64,000 nt of DNA from G963702155 sp963702155 (GCA_963702155.1 OY969717.1:744001-808000), one strand, 5' to 3'; shown: positions 44,374 through 53,646, numbered from the stretch's first letter. Program-made: numbers and translations. Notes: generated from the sequence alone by a model not told the origin.

Positions 44374-45381
44374 ATGACAGTAAAAGTAGCAATTAACGGA
44401 TTTGGACGTATTGGACGCTTGGTTGCGCGCGCGCTTTATGAAAGTGGCCGCAATGGTGAAATTGAATTGGTCGCAATTAATGATCCCGGCTCAAATCTTA
44501 CCCCGCTTTTGAAATATGATTCTGTACACGGACGTTTCCCTTTCTCGGTTGAACAAAATGGCGATGACATTGTAATTGATGGAAAAACAGTTAAGAAATT
44601 TTCAGAGCGTGATCCGGAAAACCTACCTTGGGGTGAGCATGAAATCGATATCGTTTTAGAGTGTAGTGGATTTTTCCGCGATAAAGAATCTGCAGGCAAG
44701 CATATAAAAGCCGGCGCTAAAAAGGTTCTTATATCTGCTCCTGCTTCTGGTGAAGATTTAACCGTTGTGTATGGCGTGAACTCTGACAAGCTTTCGTCTG
44801 AGCATAAAATTGTTTCGAATGCGTCATGTACGACTAATTGCCTTGCACCCGTGGCCTATGCACTTCATAAGGAAATCGGTATTGAGCAAGGGTTTATGAC
44901 GACTATTCATGCCTATACTGGTGATCAGCAAGTTGTTGATTCGTCTCACAGTGATCCGTATCGCGCGCGTGCGGCGGCCTTGAACATGATCCCTACATCA
45001 ACAGGCGCGGCGGCGGCCGTTGGTAAAGTATTACCCGAGCTTAACGGTAAGTTGGACGGCGTCGCCGTTCGCGTACCAACACCAAACGTATCCCTTGTTG
45101 ACCTTAAATTTGTACCAAGCAAATCCGTTACTGCCGAGGAAGTAAATAATGCCATTCGTAAGTATGCCGAAGGCGATCTAAAGGGAATTTTAGGCGTTTA
45201 TGATGAGCCATTGGTTTCAAGTGATTTCAATCACGACTCACATTCTTCTATCTTCAGCCTGAATGGTACAAAGGTTATTGATGGCACATTAGTGCGAATC
45301 ATGTCTTGGTATGATAATGAATGGGGCTTCTCAAATCGTATGCTTGATACGACATTAAAAATGCACGCAGTAGGATATTAA
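44374..45381 (+). CDS. gap: Glyceraldehyde-3-phosphate dehydrogenase, type I
   Basis: A 335-residue glycolytic enzyme. NAD site G-F-G-R-I-G-R at 9-15, catalytic Cys in S-N-A-S-C-T-T-N-C near 154, H in T-T-I-H-A-Y-T near 180, and the end S-W-Y-D-N-E-W-G-F-S-N-R. The second position after the NAD motif does not show the D32-to-other changes of purely NADP enzymes that I could judge. With tkt and class I aldolase nearby it forms a carbohydrate cluster. Ends at a strong terminator. Confidence 0.96.
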   Translation: MTVKVAINGFGRIGRLVARALYESGRNGEIELVAINDPGSNLTPLLKYDSVHGRFPFSVEQNGDDIVIDGKTVKKFSERDPENLPWGEHEIDIVLECSGFFRDKESAGKHIKAGAKKVLISAPASGEDLTVVYGVNSDKLSSEHKIVSNASCTTNCLAPVAYALHKEIGIEQGFMTTIHAYTGDQQVVDSSHSDPYRARAAALNMIPTSTGAAAAVGKVLPELNGKLDGVAVRVPTPNVSLVDLKFVPSKSVTAEEVNNAIRKYAEGDLKGILGVYDEPLVSSDFNHDSHSSIFSLNGTKVIDGTLVRIMSWYDNEWGFSNRMLDTTLKMHAVGY

Positions 45382-45478
45382 TTGCATTATTGCGTTCTTT
45401 AAAATGAAAATTTCCAAAATTATTTGACTCAGTTTTATTTTGAGCGCATAAATAAAGTTCTAAACCGTTCTCCGTGGC

Positions 45479-45518
45479 AAAGCCGATCTGGATACCTAGC
45501 CTTCCAGATCGGCTTTTT
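45479..45518 (+). terminator. Rho-independent terminator after gap
   Basis: AGCCGATCTGGA (45481-45492) pairs with TCCAGATCGGCT (45503-45514), twelve perfect pairs with a ten-base loop and a T run. The only further content up to 45670 is AT-rich, with no gene seen. Confidence 0.92.
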
Positions 45519-45670
45519 GCATTTTATTTTTTATTTCTAGACCTAAAGTTCGTACATTTTCTAGATCAGAGCACTACAATCAGAAAACATATACTATGTT
45601 AAAATAAAAATATCTCAATATGGGAAGAAAGTTCTTGCATATTAAGCACTGTTTTTGCTATTTTTAAATC

Positions 45671-46225
45671 ATGGTAAAGAATCTCGCTAAAAAAGCGATG
45701 ACAACGAAGGCTCAAAAAGCCTGTTATGTTATTGATCATTTAGTAGAAGCACTTGGAAACGAGCCTTCTTCTTCTTTAAGGCGAGCTTTGATATTGGTCG
45801 ATATTGACCAATATCCGGGGGCAACACAATCGGCGATTATGGAACGGATGCATATAAATAAATCCGCCCTTAACCGTGAAATTGAGTGGCTTTTCAATTA
45901 TGGCTGTATTACGCGGCAAGAGGCAAAAGATGATGCACGCACAATTAAATTGCATACATGCGGGTATTCTAAAAAGTCTCTAAATGGCGCGCTGGATTAT
46001 TTTGATGGTGATCATCAAAGCTTAAAAGGTTTTCTAAAGCGCTTTAATAAATTTTTAGAGCTTGAAAAGCCAGTATTACGGGATGCAAAGATAATTACTA
46101 TTGTCCATGAAAAAGGGCAAATAACAAAACAAGATTTAATGAGCGGACTTTATGGTCACGTCACATCGACAGATCACCGCGCAATAAACAAGTTACTGGA
46201 GCAAAAGGTTATAAGAGATGATTAA
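45671..46225 (+). CDS. MarR-like winged-helix DNA-binding protein
   Basis: A 184-residue basic protein. Residues about 25-90 read as a winged helix (L-R-R-A-L-I-L-V-D-I-D, S-A-I-M-E-R-M-H-I-N-K-S-A-L-N-R-E-I recognition helix, then a wing with T-I-K-L-H). A second similar unit at about 135-184 (V-H-E-K-G-Q-I-T-K-Q-D-L) may be another winged helix. No ligand domain is seen. Not assigned to a named family. It lies alone between the gap and fba transcription units and overlaps a small ORF by eight bases (ATGATTAA). Confidence 0.6.
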   Translation: MVKNLAKKAMTTKAQKACYVIDHLVEALGNEPSSSLRRALILVDIDQYPGATQSAIMERMHINKSALNREIEWLFNYGCITRQEAKDDARTIKLHTCGYSKKSLNGALDYFDGDHQSLKGFLKRFNKFLELEKPVLRDAKIITIVHEKGQITKQDLMSGLYGHVTSTDHRAINKLLEQKVIRDD

Positions 46226-46397
46226 ATTGAATAATGAAAAAGACTTTGAATTTGAAAGTGTTTTAAGTTTCTTTTCAAATGCAAGTCAGCCAAAACCATC
46301 ATTTGATCTCTCCGGTCCTTTTGCAGGTGCGGTTTCCTATAACAAACCGTTGCAGCCATATCCAAGTCTTATTTTTTCTGCTATGACGCAAGGATAA
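46218..46397 (+). CDS. Small ORF (59 residues) coupled to winged-helix gene
   Basis: ATG at 46218 overlaps the stop of the previous gene by eight bases, in the manner of coupled partners, and the frame ends with TAA at 46395-46397. The product starts acidic and aromatic (N-E-K-D-F-E-F-E-S-V) and ends with Pro-rich segments (K-P-S-F-D-L-S-G-P and L-Q-P-Y-P-S-L). No homology recognised. The overlap is the main support that it is real; a terminator at 46447 closes the unit. Confidence 0.45.
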   Translation: MIKLNNEKDFEFESVLSFFSNASQPKPSFDLSGPFAGAVSYNKPLQPYPSLIFSAMTQG

Positions 46398-46446
46398 CGA
46401 TATAGCGATAAGATAAAAATCAAATTTTAAGATTGTTCTCTATTCA

Positions 46447-46485
46447 AACCTTGGGTATACAGTGGGTATCCCCGAGGTTTTTTAT
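46447..46485 (+). terminator. Hairpin terminator before fba
   Basis: AACCTTGGG-TATAC pairs with GTATCCCCGAGGTT (46447-46480) with one mismatch and one G-U, then T-rich TTTTTTATTT. It isolates fba from the two-gene insert. Confidence 0.7.
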
Positions 46486-46526
46486 TTCGGACACTAAAAA
46501 TAATTATTATATAATGAGGAACACAC

Positions 46527-47453
46527 ATGGCTTTAACGGCAGAAGTAAAAAAATTAATTTCATATTATGAGGGCGAGAATGCTGGCGTTAAAGCCAATCT
46601 TGTCCGCATGCTAAATGCCGGACGTTTGGCAGGAACAGGTAAAATGGTAATTCTACCTGTGGATCAAGGCTTTGAACACGGCCCCGCACGCAGCTTTGGC
46701 GTTAACCCCGATGCATACGACCCGCATTACCATCACCAGATGGCCATTGATAGCGGCTGTAATGCATATGCCGCACCTTTAGGCGCATTACAAGCCGGAG
46801 CAGATACATTTGCCGGCCAGATCCCGACTATTTTAAAATATAACAGTTCAAACAGCCTCGTACCAAGTTCTGAGGAGCCGAACCAAGCGATTACAGGCTC
46901 TATTCAAGATGCTTTAGAGCTTGGCTGTAATGCGGTTGGCTTCACGATCTACCCTGGCTCTGCAAATATGCTGGATATGCTTGAAGATGTACGCGAAATG
47001 ATCCGCGAAGCCAAGGACGTTGGTCTGCCATCTGTTGTATGGTCTTATGTACGCGGCTCAGATGTCTCCAAAGATGGTGAGACAGCTATGGATACAATCG
47101 CTTATGGTGCCCATATGGCGTGTTTGTTGGGCGCTCATGTCGTAAAGGTAAAATTGCCTACAGATTACCTTGAACAAAAAGAAGCCAAAAAATCATTTCA
47201 GGATAATAATATTGTTATCAAAACACAGGCTGATCGCGTACGTGAAGTTATGCGATCATGCTTCAATGGACGACGCATTGTTGTCTTTTCCGGCGGGTCA
47301 GCCAAAAGCGCGGATGCTGTATATGATGATGCACGCGCAATTTACGAAGGTGGCGGTCAGGGTTCGATTATCGGACGTAACTGCTTCCAACGCCCACATG
47401 CCGAAGGCATGGATGTGTTATCCAAAATCATGGATATTTATCAGGGCAAATAG
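46527..47453 (+). CDS. fba: Fructose-bisphosphate aldolase, class I (archaeal/DhnA type)
   Basis: A 308-residue TIM-barrel aldolase. It shows the D-Q-G-F-E-H-G-P-A-R segment near residue 48, W-S-Y-V-R-G-S near 172 and V-V-K-V-K-L-P near 205, which carries the Schiff-base lysine of the class I DhnA family. The end G-G-S-A-K with G-R-N-C-F-Q-R-P is the phosphate-binding loop. Most proteobacteria use the metal-dependent class II enzyme; DhnA-type class I aldolases occur in various bacteria and archaea. It has its own ribosome-binding site and ends at a terminator. Confidence 0.9.
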   Translation: MALTAEVKKLISYYEGENAGVKANLVRMLNAGRLAGTGKMVILPVDQGFEHGPARSFGVNPDAYDPHYHHQMAIDSGCNAYAAPLGALQAGADTFAGQIPTILKYNSSNSLVPSSEEPNQAITGSIQDALELGCNAVGFTIYPGSANMLDMLEDVREMIREAKDVGLPSVVWSYVRGSDVSKDGETAMDTIAYGAHMACLLGAHVVKVKLPTDYLEQKEAKKSFQDNNIVIKTQADRVREVMRSCFNGRRIVVFSGGSAKSADAVYDDARAIYEGGGQGSIIGRNCFQRPHAEGMDVLSKIMDIYQGK

Positions 47454-47478
47454 AACAACGTAAAAAATATGAATGGAA

Positions 47479-47509
47479 AAAACCGCTTCCCGCAAGCGGT
47501 TTTTTTTTA
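47479..47509. terminator. Terminator between fba and epmA
   Basis: AACCGCTT (47481-47488) pairs with AAGCGGTT (47494-47501), a five-base loop and T run to 47508; A-rich flank on the left means it could also end epmA on the minus strand. Confidence 0.85.
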
Positions 47510-48526
47510 AGGCTTCCCCGCCCATAAAACTTGATCAATATCATCCGCACCAGACGCCACCATAGCCAAACGATCAATCCCAAATGCTATACCCCCAGAT
47601 TCCGGCATGCCATGCTCTAATGCTTTTAAAAAATCTTCGTCCAGAGGATACGACTCGCCATAGCGTTCTTTCTTAGCCTTCATTTCCTCAACAAACCGCG
47701 TCCGCTGCTCAACCGCATCCGTTAACTCACCAAACGCATTCGCCAACTCAATCCCGCAAACATAAAGCTCAAACCTCTCCGCATACCGCGCGTCTTCCTG
47801 CTTTTTACGGGACAGAGCCGCCATAGATACGGGATAATCATAGAGAATACACGGTGTTTTCATTCCTAAATGTGGCTCAATATATTCGGCCATGACACGG
47901 AAAAACAAATCATCCCACGCATCATCATCGGCGGTACGAATACCTTTATCTTTGAGCGCCATCATAAAACTGTCACGATCTTCCAAGTGATCATCAAGGT
48001 TTATATCAGCGTATTTTATGAATGCTCCCGCTACACTAATGTAATCCCATGCACCAAAAGGGTCGCATTCAATATCTTTATGGCGATAGTGGCTAATACC
48101 AAGATCCTTAGCGCAAGCTTTAAGTAGGCCTTCGCAATCCGCCATAATATCCCGATATCCTGCATTTGTACGATACCATTCAATCATCGTGAATTCTGCA
48201 GAATGAAGCCGTCCCCCCTCTCCGTTCCTAAAAACGTGGCAAATTTGATAAAGCTTTTCCATACCTGCAACCATCATTTTTTTCATGGCAAATTCGGGGC
48301 TGGTATGAAGGTATAAATCGCGCTCATAATTGAGATTGATATCTTTCATATCAGTTTTAAAACCGTGAATATGCATATCCATAACAGGTGTAACCTGAAG
48401 AATTGGCGTTTCAACTTCCCAAAAATTTTGAGTATCAAAGAAACGGCGGACAGCGCGTGTCAGCTCCATTCTTGCTTTTAAATATGGTAATTTTTGTTCG
48501 TAATTATGGGCTAACCACCATGTCAT
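47507..48526 (-). CDS. epmA: EF-P lysine ligase EpmA (GenX/PoxA)
   Basis: A 339-residue paralogue of class II lysyl-tRNA synthetase that attaches beta-lysine to EF-P. It keeps the catalytic core but lacks the N-terminal anticodon-binding OB domain, the defining feature of EpmA. Motif 2 reads H-V-F-R-N-G-E-G-G-R-L-H-S-A-E-F-T-M-I-E-W; motif 3 reads G-I-D-R-L-A-M near the end. EF-P with the target lysine is at 12754-13320. EpmB, which makes beta-lysine, is not in the window. Confidence 0.93.
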   Translation of the reverse strand: MTWWLAHNYEQKLPYLKARMELTRAVRRFFDTQNFWEVETPILQVTPVMDMHIHGFKTDMKDINLNYERDLYLHTSPEFAMKKMMVAGMEKLYQICHVFRNGEGGRLHSAEFTMIEWYRTNAGYRDIMADCEGLLKACAKDLGISHYRHKDIECDPFGAWDYISVAGAFIKYADINLDDHLEDRDSFMMALKDKGIRTADDDAWDDLFFRVMAEYIEPHLGMKTPCILYDYPVSMAALSRKKQEDARYAERFELYVCGIELANAFGELTDAVEQRTRFVEEMKAKKERYGESYPLDEDFLKALEHGMPESGGIAFGIDRLAMVASGADDIDQVLWAGKP

Positions 48527-48638
48527 AGCGTTTTAATCCTGATTTTTTAAGAAAACTCTTGCAATTTGGGGCTATTAACGATAAAAAATCGCTTCAAAGC
48601 AAGAAGATTATTAAAAACACAATAAAGAGATTAAAGTC

Positions 48639-48872
48639 ATGAAAGCCGATATCCACCCTGATTATCATGAAATTACTGTTGTTATGACCGATGGTACGGA
48701 ATATAAAACTCGTAGCACATACGGCAAAGAAGGCGATATTTTGAAGCTGGATGTTGACCCGTTGACACACCCCGCATGGCAAGGTGGAACCGGTAAAGTC
48801 GTTGAAAAAGGACAATTATCCAAATTCGAAAAGCGTTTTGGTACATTTTTATCCGGTGCGGAAGAGAAATAA
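48639..48872 (+). CDS. rpmE: 50S ribosomal protein bL31
   Basis: A 77-residue protein beginning M-K-A-D-I-H-P-D-Y-H-E-I and containing T-R-S-T-Y-G-K and H-P-A-W-Q-G-G, the marks of bL31. It lacks the C-x-x-C pairs of zinc-binding bL31, so it is the zinc-free type or a lineage that always lacks the metal. It lies alone between epmA (divergent) and valS (convergent). Confidence 0.95.
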   Translation: MKADIHPDYHEITVVMTDGTEYKTRSTYGKEGDILKLDVDPLTHPAWQGGTGKVVEKGQLSKFEKRFGTFLSGAEEK

Positions 48873-48900
48873 TATATTTTTCAAAAATATAAGAATTTAA

Positions 48901-48935
48901 AAAACGCTCTTAGACTTTAAAGAGCGTTTTTATTT
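48901..48935. terminator. Terminator between rpmE and valS
   Basis: AAAACGCTCTT (48901-48911) pairs with AAGAGCGTTTT (48920-48930), eleven perfect pairs, with T run on the right and A run on the left, so it probably serves both the rpmE and the valS ends. Confidence 0.9.
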
Positions 48936-48980
48936 TATCTTCGTATAACAAATTTTTTTTAATACAATAATATTCTTAAA

Positions 48981-51635
48981 CTAAGCATCTTGTAATTGAT
49001 TCAAGGCTTGATCCAACTTTTCACGCTTTGTTTGCGCCTCTAACTTACGGCGATGCTGTTCTTGCACAACCTCTTCAGGTGCATTCTCAACAAACTTTTT
49101 ATTAGCCAGCTTTTTATCTATACCTTCAATATCTTTATCCAATTTACCTACCTCTTTTTCAAGGCGCGCACGTTCTTGATCCAAATCAATAACATCGGCA
49201 ACGGGCATTATAAGAGTAATCTCGTCAAGCACGGTTTGGATAGCGCCTTTAAGAGTTTCATCACAATGCTCTATCGATTCAATGCGCGCCATTCTTTTGA
49301 TGATATCTTGTGTTTGTACAACCCATTGCCTAGTCTGCGGATTTGCCCCCTTAATATAAAGCGGTATTTTGGCACCCGCAGGAATATTCATATCAGAACG
49401 GATACTTCTAATCTCGGTCACAAGCGCAGTTAACCATTCCATCTCTTTATTTGCATCGCTTGTATCCAGATCAAATTCATGTTTTGGCCAATTTGATGTC
49501 ATGAGAAGCGGTGCGTTTTCATCACGGTGAACGGCCTTATGAAGTTCTTCTGTGATAAATGGCATCATGGGGTTTAACATGCTGAGGATCTGGTGAATAA
49601 CCCACCCTGTGGTCGCGCGCACTTCGGCTTTTTCCGTATCAGATGCCTCATCTTGCAAAAGCGGTTTTGTAAATTCCAAATACCAATCGCAGAATGTACC
49701 CCACGCAAAATGATAGATTGTGTTGGCGGCTTCGTTAAATTTATATCCTTCCAGATCGGATTCTAGCTGCGCCCGCGTCTCTTTTACCTGTCCAATAATC
49801 CATTTATTTACGGATAACTTAACATCTGCAGGTTCAAAATCATGCTCATAATAACTCTCATTCATCTCACAGTACCGCACAGCATTCCAAAGTTTTGTCG
49901 CAAAATTGCGGTATCCTTGAATGCGCTCTTCTGAAAGCTTAATATCCCGCCCCTGCGCCGCCATCGCCATCAATGTAAAGCGTAACGCATCCGCGCCATA
50001 TTGATCTGTAAGCTCAAGCGGGTTCATAACATTACCCTTAGATTTAGACATTTTCTGCCCCTTTGCATCGCGCACAAGGGCATGCATATAAATCGTTTTA
50101 AATGGAACATCCCCCATAAAATGAATGCCCATCATCATCATGCGTGCAACCCAGAAAAATATAATATCAAAACCGGTAACAAGAACATCACCCGGATAAT
50201 ATTTTTGCAGTTCTGGCGTTTCTTCAGGCCAGCCAAGTGTTGAGAACGGCCAGAGCGCAGAAGAAAACCACGTATCTAATACATCAGGATCACGAGTAAG
50301 GCTTACCGATTCGCCGTAATGTGCATCAGAATCCTTGTAGGCCTCATCTTCAGTTTCAGCAACAAACACATGCCCATCCGGCCCATACCATGCGGGAATT
50401 TGATGCCCCCACCATAATTGGCGCGAGATACACCACGGCTGAATATTTTCCATCCAATGAAAATACGTATTTTCCCAGTTTTGAGGAACAAATTTGGTTT
50501 TCCCCGTTTTTACGGCTTCAAGTGCAGGTTTTGCCAATGTTTTCGCATCACAATACCATTGCTCCGTTAGAAACGGCTCTATAATGACACCGGAACGATC
50601 TCCAAAAGGAACACTGTTCTTTATGTCTTCTACCTCAATCAAGACGTCCAACTCTTCTAGCTCTCTCAAGATTTGCTTACGGGCATCAAAACGATCCAGC
50701 CCTTGATAGGCTTCTGGGGCATTTTCATTAATGCATGCCTTTGTATCAAAAATATTGATCTTGGGCAGATTATGCCGCTCCCCCACTTCAAAATCATTGA
50801 AATCATGAGCCGGCGTAATTTTAACCGCGCCGCTCCCCTGCTCCGGATCGGCATATTCATCGGCAATAATAGGAATAAGGCGATTAGCGATTGGAACGGA
50901 AACGTATTTACCAACTAGATGCTTATATCGCTCATCATCTGGATGAACAGCAACGGCCGTATCACCAAGCATCGTTTCAGGTCGCGTGGTCGCTACTGTA
51001 ATAGTCTCTGCCATATCCCCTTCAACAGTATAGGCAATATGCCACATATGGCCTTTTTGCTCACGTTGCTCGACCTCAAGATCGGAAATAGCAGTTTCGA
51101 GCTTTGGATCCCAGTTGACGAGGCGCTGACCTTTATAAATAAGACCTTCTTTATAAAGCTGCGTAAAAACTTTATGTACCGCTTTAGAAAGGCCTTCATC
51201 CATTGTAAAACGCTCACGGCTCCAATCTGGCGTTGTGCCTAATTTACGAAGCTGCTTAACGATTGTATCGCCGGATTCTTCTTTCCATTGCCAAACCCGG
51301 TTTATAAATTCTTCGCGGCCTAAATCTTTGCGGCTGATCCCTTCTTTATCAAGCAATCGCTCCACGACCATTTGTGTGGCTATACCGGCATGATCCGTTC
51401 CAGGCTGCCATAGCGCGTCCTTACCCTTCATCCGGTAATAACGTGTTAAAACATCTTGCAACGTATTGGTAAGCGCGTGCCCGACATGAAGCGAGCCCGT
51501 AACATTAGGAGGCGGCATCATTATGGTATAAGGCTCTCCATCTCCTTGCGGATTTGCACGAAAAGCGCCAGATGCTTCCCACTTTTTATACTGCTCATCT
51601 TCTATTTTTGCGGGATCAAAGGTTTTATCAAGCAT
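48981..51635 (-). CDS. valS: Valyl-tRNA synthetase
   Basis: An 884-residue class I synthetase. The first ATP motif is H-V-G-H in P-P-N-V-T-G-S-L-H-V-G-H near 47; the second is K-M-S-K-S-K-G-N near 525. The editing domain lies between (about 190-350; T-R-P-E-T-M-L-G-D-T). The end has a coiled-coil arm (A-R-L-E-K-E-V-G-K-L). It lies 109 bases downstream of popZ, which matches the alphaproteobacterial order. Several plus-strand frames over it are shadows. Confidence 0.97.
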   Translation of the reverse strand: MLDKTFDPAKIEDEQYKKWEASGAFRANPQGDGEPYTIMMPPPNVTGSLHVGHALTNTLQDVLTRYYRMKGKDALWQPGTDHAGIATQMVVERLLDKEGISRKDLGREEFINRVWQWKEESGDTIVKQLRKLGTTPDWSRERFTMDEGLSKAVHKVFTQLYKEGLIYKGQRLVNWDPKLETAISDLEVEQREQKGHMWHIAYTVEGDMAETITVATTRPETMLGDTAVAVHPDDERYKHLVGKYVSVPIANRLIPIIADEYADPEQGSGAVKITPAHDFNDFEVGERHNLPKINIFDTKACINENAPEAYQGLDRFDARKQILRELEELDVLIEVEDIKNSVPFGDRSGVIIEPFLTEQWYCDAKTLAKPALEAVKTGKTKFVPQNWENTYFHWMENIQPWCISRQLWWGHQIPAWYGPDGHVFVAETEDEAYKDSDAHYGESVSLTRDPDVLDTWFSSALWPFSTLGWPEETPELQKYYPGDVLVTGFDIIFFWVARMMMMGIHFMGDVPFKTIYMHALVRDAKGQKMSKSKGNVMNPLELTDQYGADALRFTLMAMAAQGRDIKLSEERIQGYRNFATKLWNAVRYCEMNESYYEHDFEPADVKLSVNKWIIGQVKETRAQLESDLEGYKFNEAANTIYHFAWGTFCDWYLEFTKPLLQDEASDTEKAEVRATTGWVIHQILSMLNPMMPFITEELHKAVHRDENAPLLMTSNWPKHEFDLDTSDANKEMEWLTALVTEIRSIRSDMNIPAGAKIPLYIKGANPQTRQWVVQTQDIIKRMARIESIEHCDETLKGAIQTVLDEITLIMPVADVIDLDQERARLEKEVGKLDKDIEGIDKKLANKKFVENAPEEVVQEQHRRKLEAQTKREKLDQALNQLQDA

Positions 51636-51744
51636 AAGTTTCGTTTTCTATCATTATGTTTCAAACGATAGAGATCATAAGGGTTTTATGAAATAAGGCA
51701 AGGATGTTGAAGAGACGGTTTGCTTGAAATAATAAAATATAATG

Positions 51745-52386
51745 CTAGGCGGCGTCTTCCATTGCACGTTTTGACACTTTTTCAAGCTCTTCTTGCAAAA
51801 CTTTTTCTAATATAGAAGGCATATGCTTATCAAGCCACTCTTTGAGCATCGGACTAAGTTCAGAGCGGACAATTTCCTCTAATGTAATGCCCGTATTTTC
51901 GACTTTTGTTTTCTTGGCAAGCTCTGAAAACGCTTCGAATGCGGCATCTTCAACACGATTTGTAAAAATGGAATCATCTTCTAGATTATCGTCTTCGGCA
52001 ACATCAAACGGGTCTTCAACATCATCGTCCAAAGATTCCGTTTCAATTTCGGTTTCAGGGTCGAGCATATCTATTTCTATTGGTTCTTCTTCCTTCTCGG
52101 GCTCGGCGATTGGTTTTTCTTCTGGCTCTGCTTTTTCTGTAAGTTCAATGGGTGTATCTTCTGGCTCTTCATCAATATTTTCAGGAACGGGATCTGCCTC
52201 TGGCTCTGGCTCTGAAACGTCCTCTTCTATTGGTGCCTCAAAATCTTGAGAGGATTCTCCATCCGTCGCTTCAGAAACGTCGTCCTGCCCCTCCTCCTCA
52301 TCATCAGAGATGATTTGACGGATAGAATCAAGGATCTCCTCGATAGATGGTTCGCCTTCTGCGTCTGCGTCCTGATTTTCTGCCAT
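51745..52386 (-). CDS. popZ: PopZ-type polar organising protein (DUF2497)
   Basis: A 213-residue acidic protein. The N-terminal helix P-S-I-E-E-I-L-D-S-I-R-Q-I-I-S near 14-28 is the PopZ partner-binding region. A Glu/Asp/Pro-rich disordered part runs about 30-145. The C-terminal helices (L-S-P-M-L-K-E-W-L-D-K-H-M-P-S and V-L-Q-E-E-L-E-K-V) form the oligomerisation part. In Caulobacter PopZ tethers ParB and recruits cell-cycle kinases at the poles. The linker is richer in Glu than the Pro-heavy Caulobacter linker. A serine-rich plus-strand frame over it is a shadow. Confidence 0.88.
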   Translation of the reverse strand: MAENQDADAEGEPSIEEILDSIRQIISDDEEEGQDDVSEATDGESSQDFEAPIEEDVSEPEPEADPVPENIDEEPEDTPIELTEKAEPEEKPIAEPEKEEEPIEIDMLDPETEIETESLDDDVEDPFDVAEDDNLEDDSIFTNRVEDAAFEAFSELAKKTKVENTGITLEEIVRSELSPMLKEWLDKHMPSILEKVLQEELEKVSKRAMEDAA

Positions 52387-52490
52387 AGGAAATTCTAATT
52401 CGATGAAAAAGTTATTTAATATTTATAATTACAATAGTTTCTTATATTGATGGGGGTTTTGCAAAGGGGTGAGGATGACGTTTTTTCACC

Positions 52491-52605
52491 CTATCCACAT
52501 GCAAATATACTAAACAGAATTTTTTTTAACACGTTTTTTAAGCTAAACACCCTTGTGACAAATACTTACAAAGGTTTTTTCAAAAATTTCATGTAGTGTG
52601 GATAA
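52491..52605. promoter_or_regulatory. Two DnaA-box-like sites upstream of popZ
   Basis: CTATCCACA at 52491-52499 (one mismatch to TTATCCACA) and TGTGGATAA at 52597-52605, the exact reverse complement of the consensus. The 252-base gap between the two minus-strand genes, popZ and pcm, is otherwise AT-rich with no gene. The sites might let DnaA act on popZ. Confidence 0.35.
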
Positions 52606-52638
52606 GATTTATAAACCTAAATTTGTATAAAACTAAAA

Positions 52639-53316
52639 TTAAAAAGAAAAAGTTTCCGAAGGCTCGAATCCTTTTAAGTAAGGACAACCCGCCTCAAAAA
52701 GCGAATAAGTGGCATACCCCTTCCCGTCAACCTTTTTAATTAAAGTGGCTTGCCCCAAATGCATTAGGGATTTTTTAATAACGGCAACCATACGTCCGCC
52801 TGGTGCTAATTGATTAATAAGATTTTGTGGGATGCTGTAAATAGCTCCATTTATAAATATTATATCATAAGGGGCATTTTCGGGATGACCCTTATGATGC
52901 ATGTCATTTATATGAACCACATTACAAACGCCCAAGTTAGTTAAGGCGGTTTGCGCATAATTTATAAAATCCGGATTTTCTTCCAGCGCAATAACTGTAG
53001 AGACAATAGACCCTAAAATTGCAGATGAATAACCGGCCGCACCGCCAATATCCAACGCCACATCATCCGGCCTTGGTGATATAGCCTCCAACATACGAGC
53101 ATGAACCGCCGGCTCTAACATATAGCGATTGTCAAATATCTTGAGATCTTCGTCATTGTATGCAATTTTTTGCATTTGATCCGGCACAAACATTTCACGC
53201 GGAAATGTCCTGAACGCCTTTAAAATCTGCGGGTTAATAACGCCCATTGTATGAATTTGACAATCCACCATGTTTTTACGCGCTTGTTCAAATAGGCTCA
53301 GAGCTTCAGTCTGCAT
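52639..53316 (-). CDS. Protein-L-isoaspartate O-methyltransferase-like protein
   Basis: A 225-residue SAM-dependent methyltransferase. Motif I is L-D-I-G-G-A-A-G-Y-S-S-A near 80, and the N-terminal M-V-D-C-Q-I-H and P-R-E-M-F-V-P match the Pcm-like family. The glycine-rich loop reads G-G-A-A-G-Y where classic Pcm has G-T/S-G-S-G-Y, so it belongs to the diverged alphaproteobacterial group often found near tolC and valS rather than to true Pcm. Substrate unknown. Confidence 0.8.
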   Translation of the reverse strand: MQTEALSLFEQARKNMVDCQIHTMGVINPQILKAFRTFPREMFVPDQMQKIAYNDEDLKIFDNRYMLEPAVHARMLEAISPRPDDVALDIGGAAGYSSAILGSIVSTVIALEENPDFINYAQTALTNLGVCNVVHINDMHHKGHPENAPYDIIFINGAIYSIPQNLINQLAPGGRMVAVIKKSLMHLGQATLIKKVDGKGYATYSLFEAGCPYLKGFEPSETFSF

Positions 53317-53471
53317 AGTTTTTTCTTAATGTGTTAAATGTTTTTTTAAAACGGTGAGATTTAATAGTTAACTATCTCATAATTTCTATATGAAATATAG
53401 AGAAGTTTGTCGATACTCTGTTGACTTTATATAGTGAATAGATTTAACAATCGTATATCAAAGTTGTTTAA

Positions 53472-53545
53472 GGCGCCGTGGCAGAGTGGCTATGCAGCGG
53501 ATTGCAAATCCGTGTACACCGGTTCGACTCCGGTCGGTGCCTCCA
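53472..53545 (+). tRNA. tRNA-Cys (GCA)
   Basis: Acceptor arms GGCGCCG (53472-53478) and CGGTGCC pair fully with one G-U; the anticodon loop reads T-GCA-A between GGAT and ATCC; the T arm is CCGGTTCGACTCCGG. The 3' CCA is encoded (53543-53545). A promoter-like TTGACT lies about 50 bases upstream. Confidence 0.97.
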
Positions 53546-53646
53546 TTATTTTTACACCAGCATTCTTCTGTACTCCCCCGTAATCGCACAGGGGGGCATC
53601 TATATAAATGTCTCTAAGCTCTGACGCACTATTCTAGCGCATTTTT

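Noticed and set aside
51842..52249. 135-codon plus-strand frame rich in serine over popZ
   Set aside because: It is the mirror of the Glu/Asp-rich popZ linker; repeated acidic codons read as serine codons on the other strand.
52387..52638. Chromosomal replication origin in the popZ-pcm gap
   Set aside because: Only one perfect DnaA box and one near-match, and none of the usual origin neighbours (dnaA, hemE, parAB) nearby.
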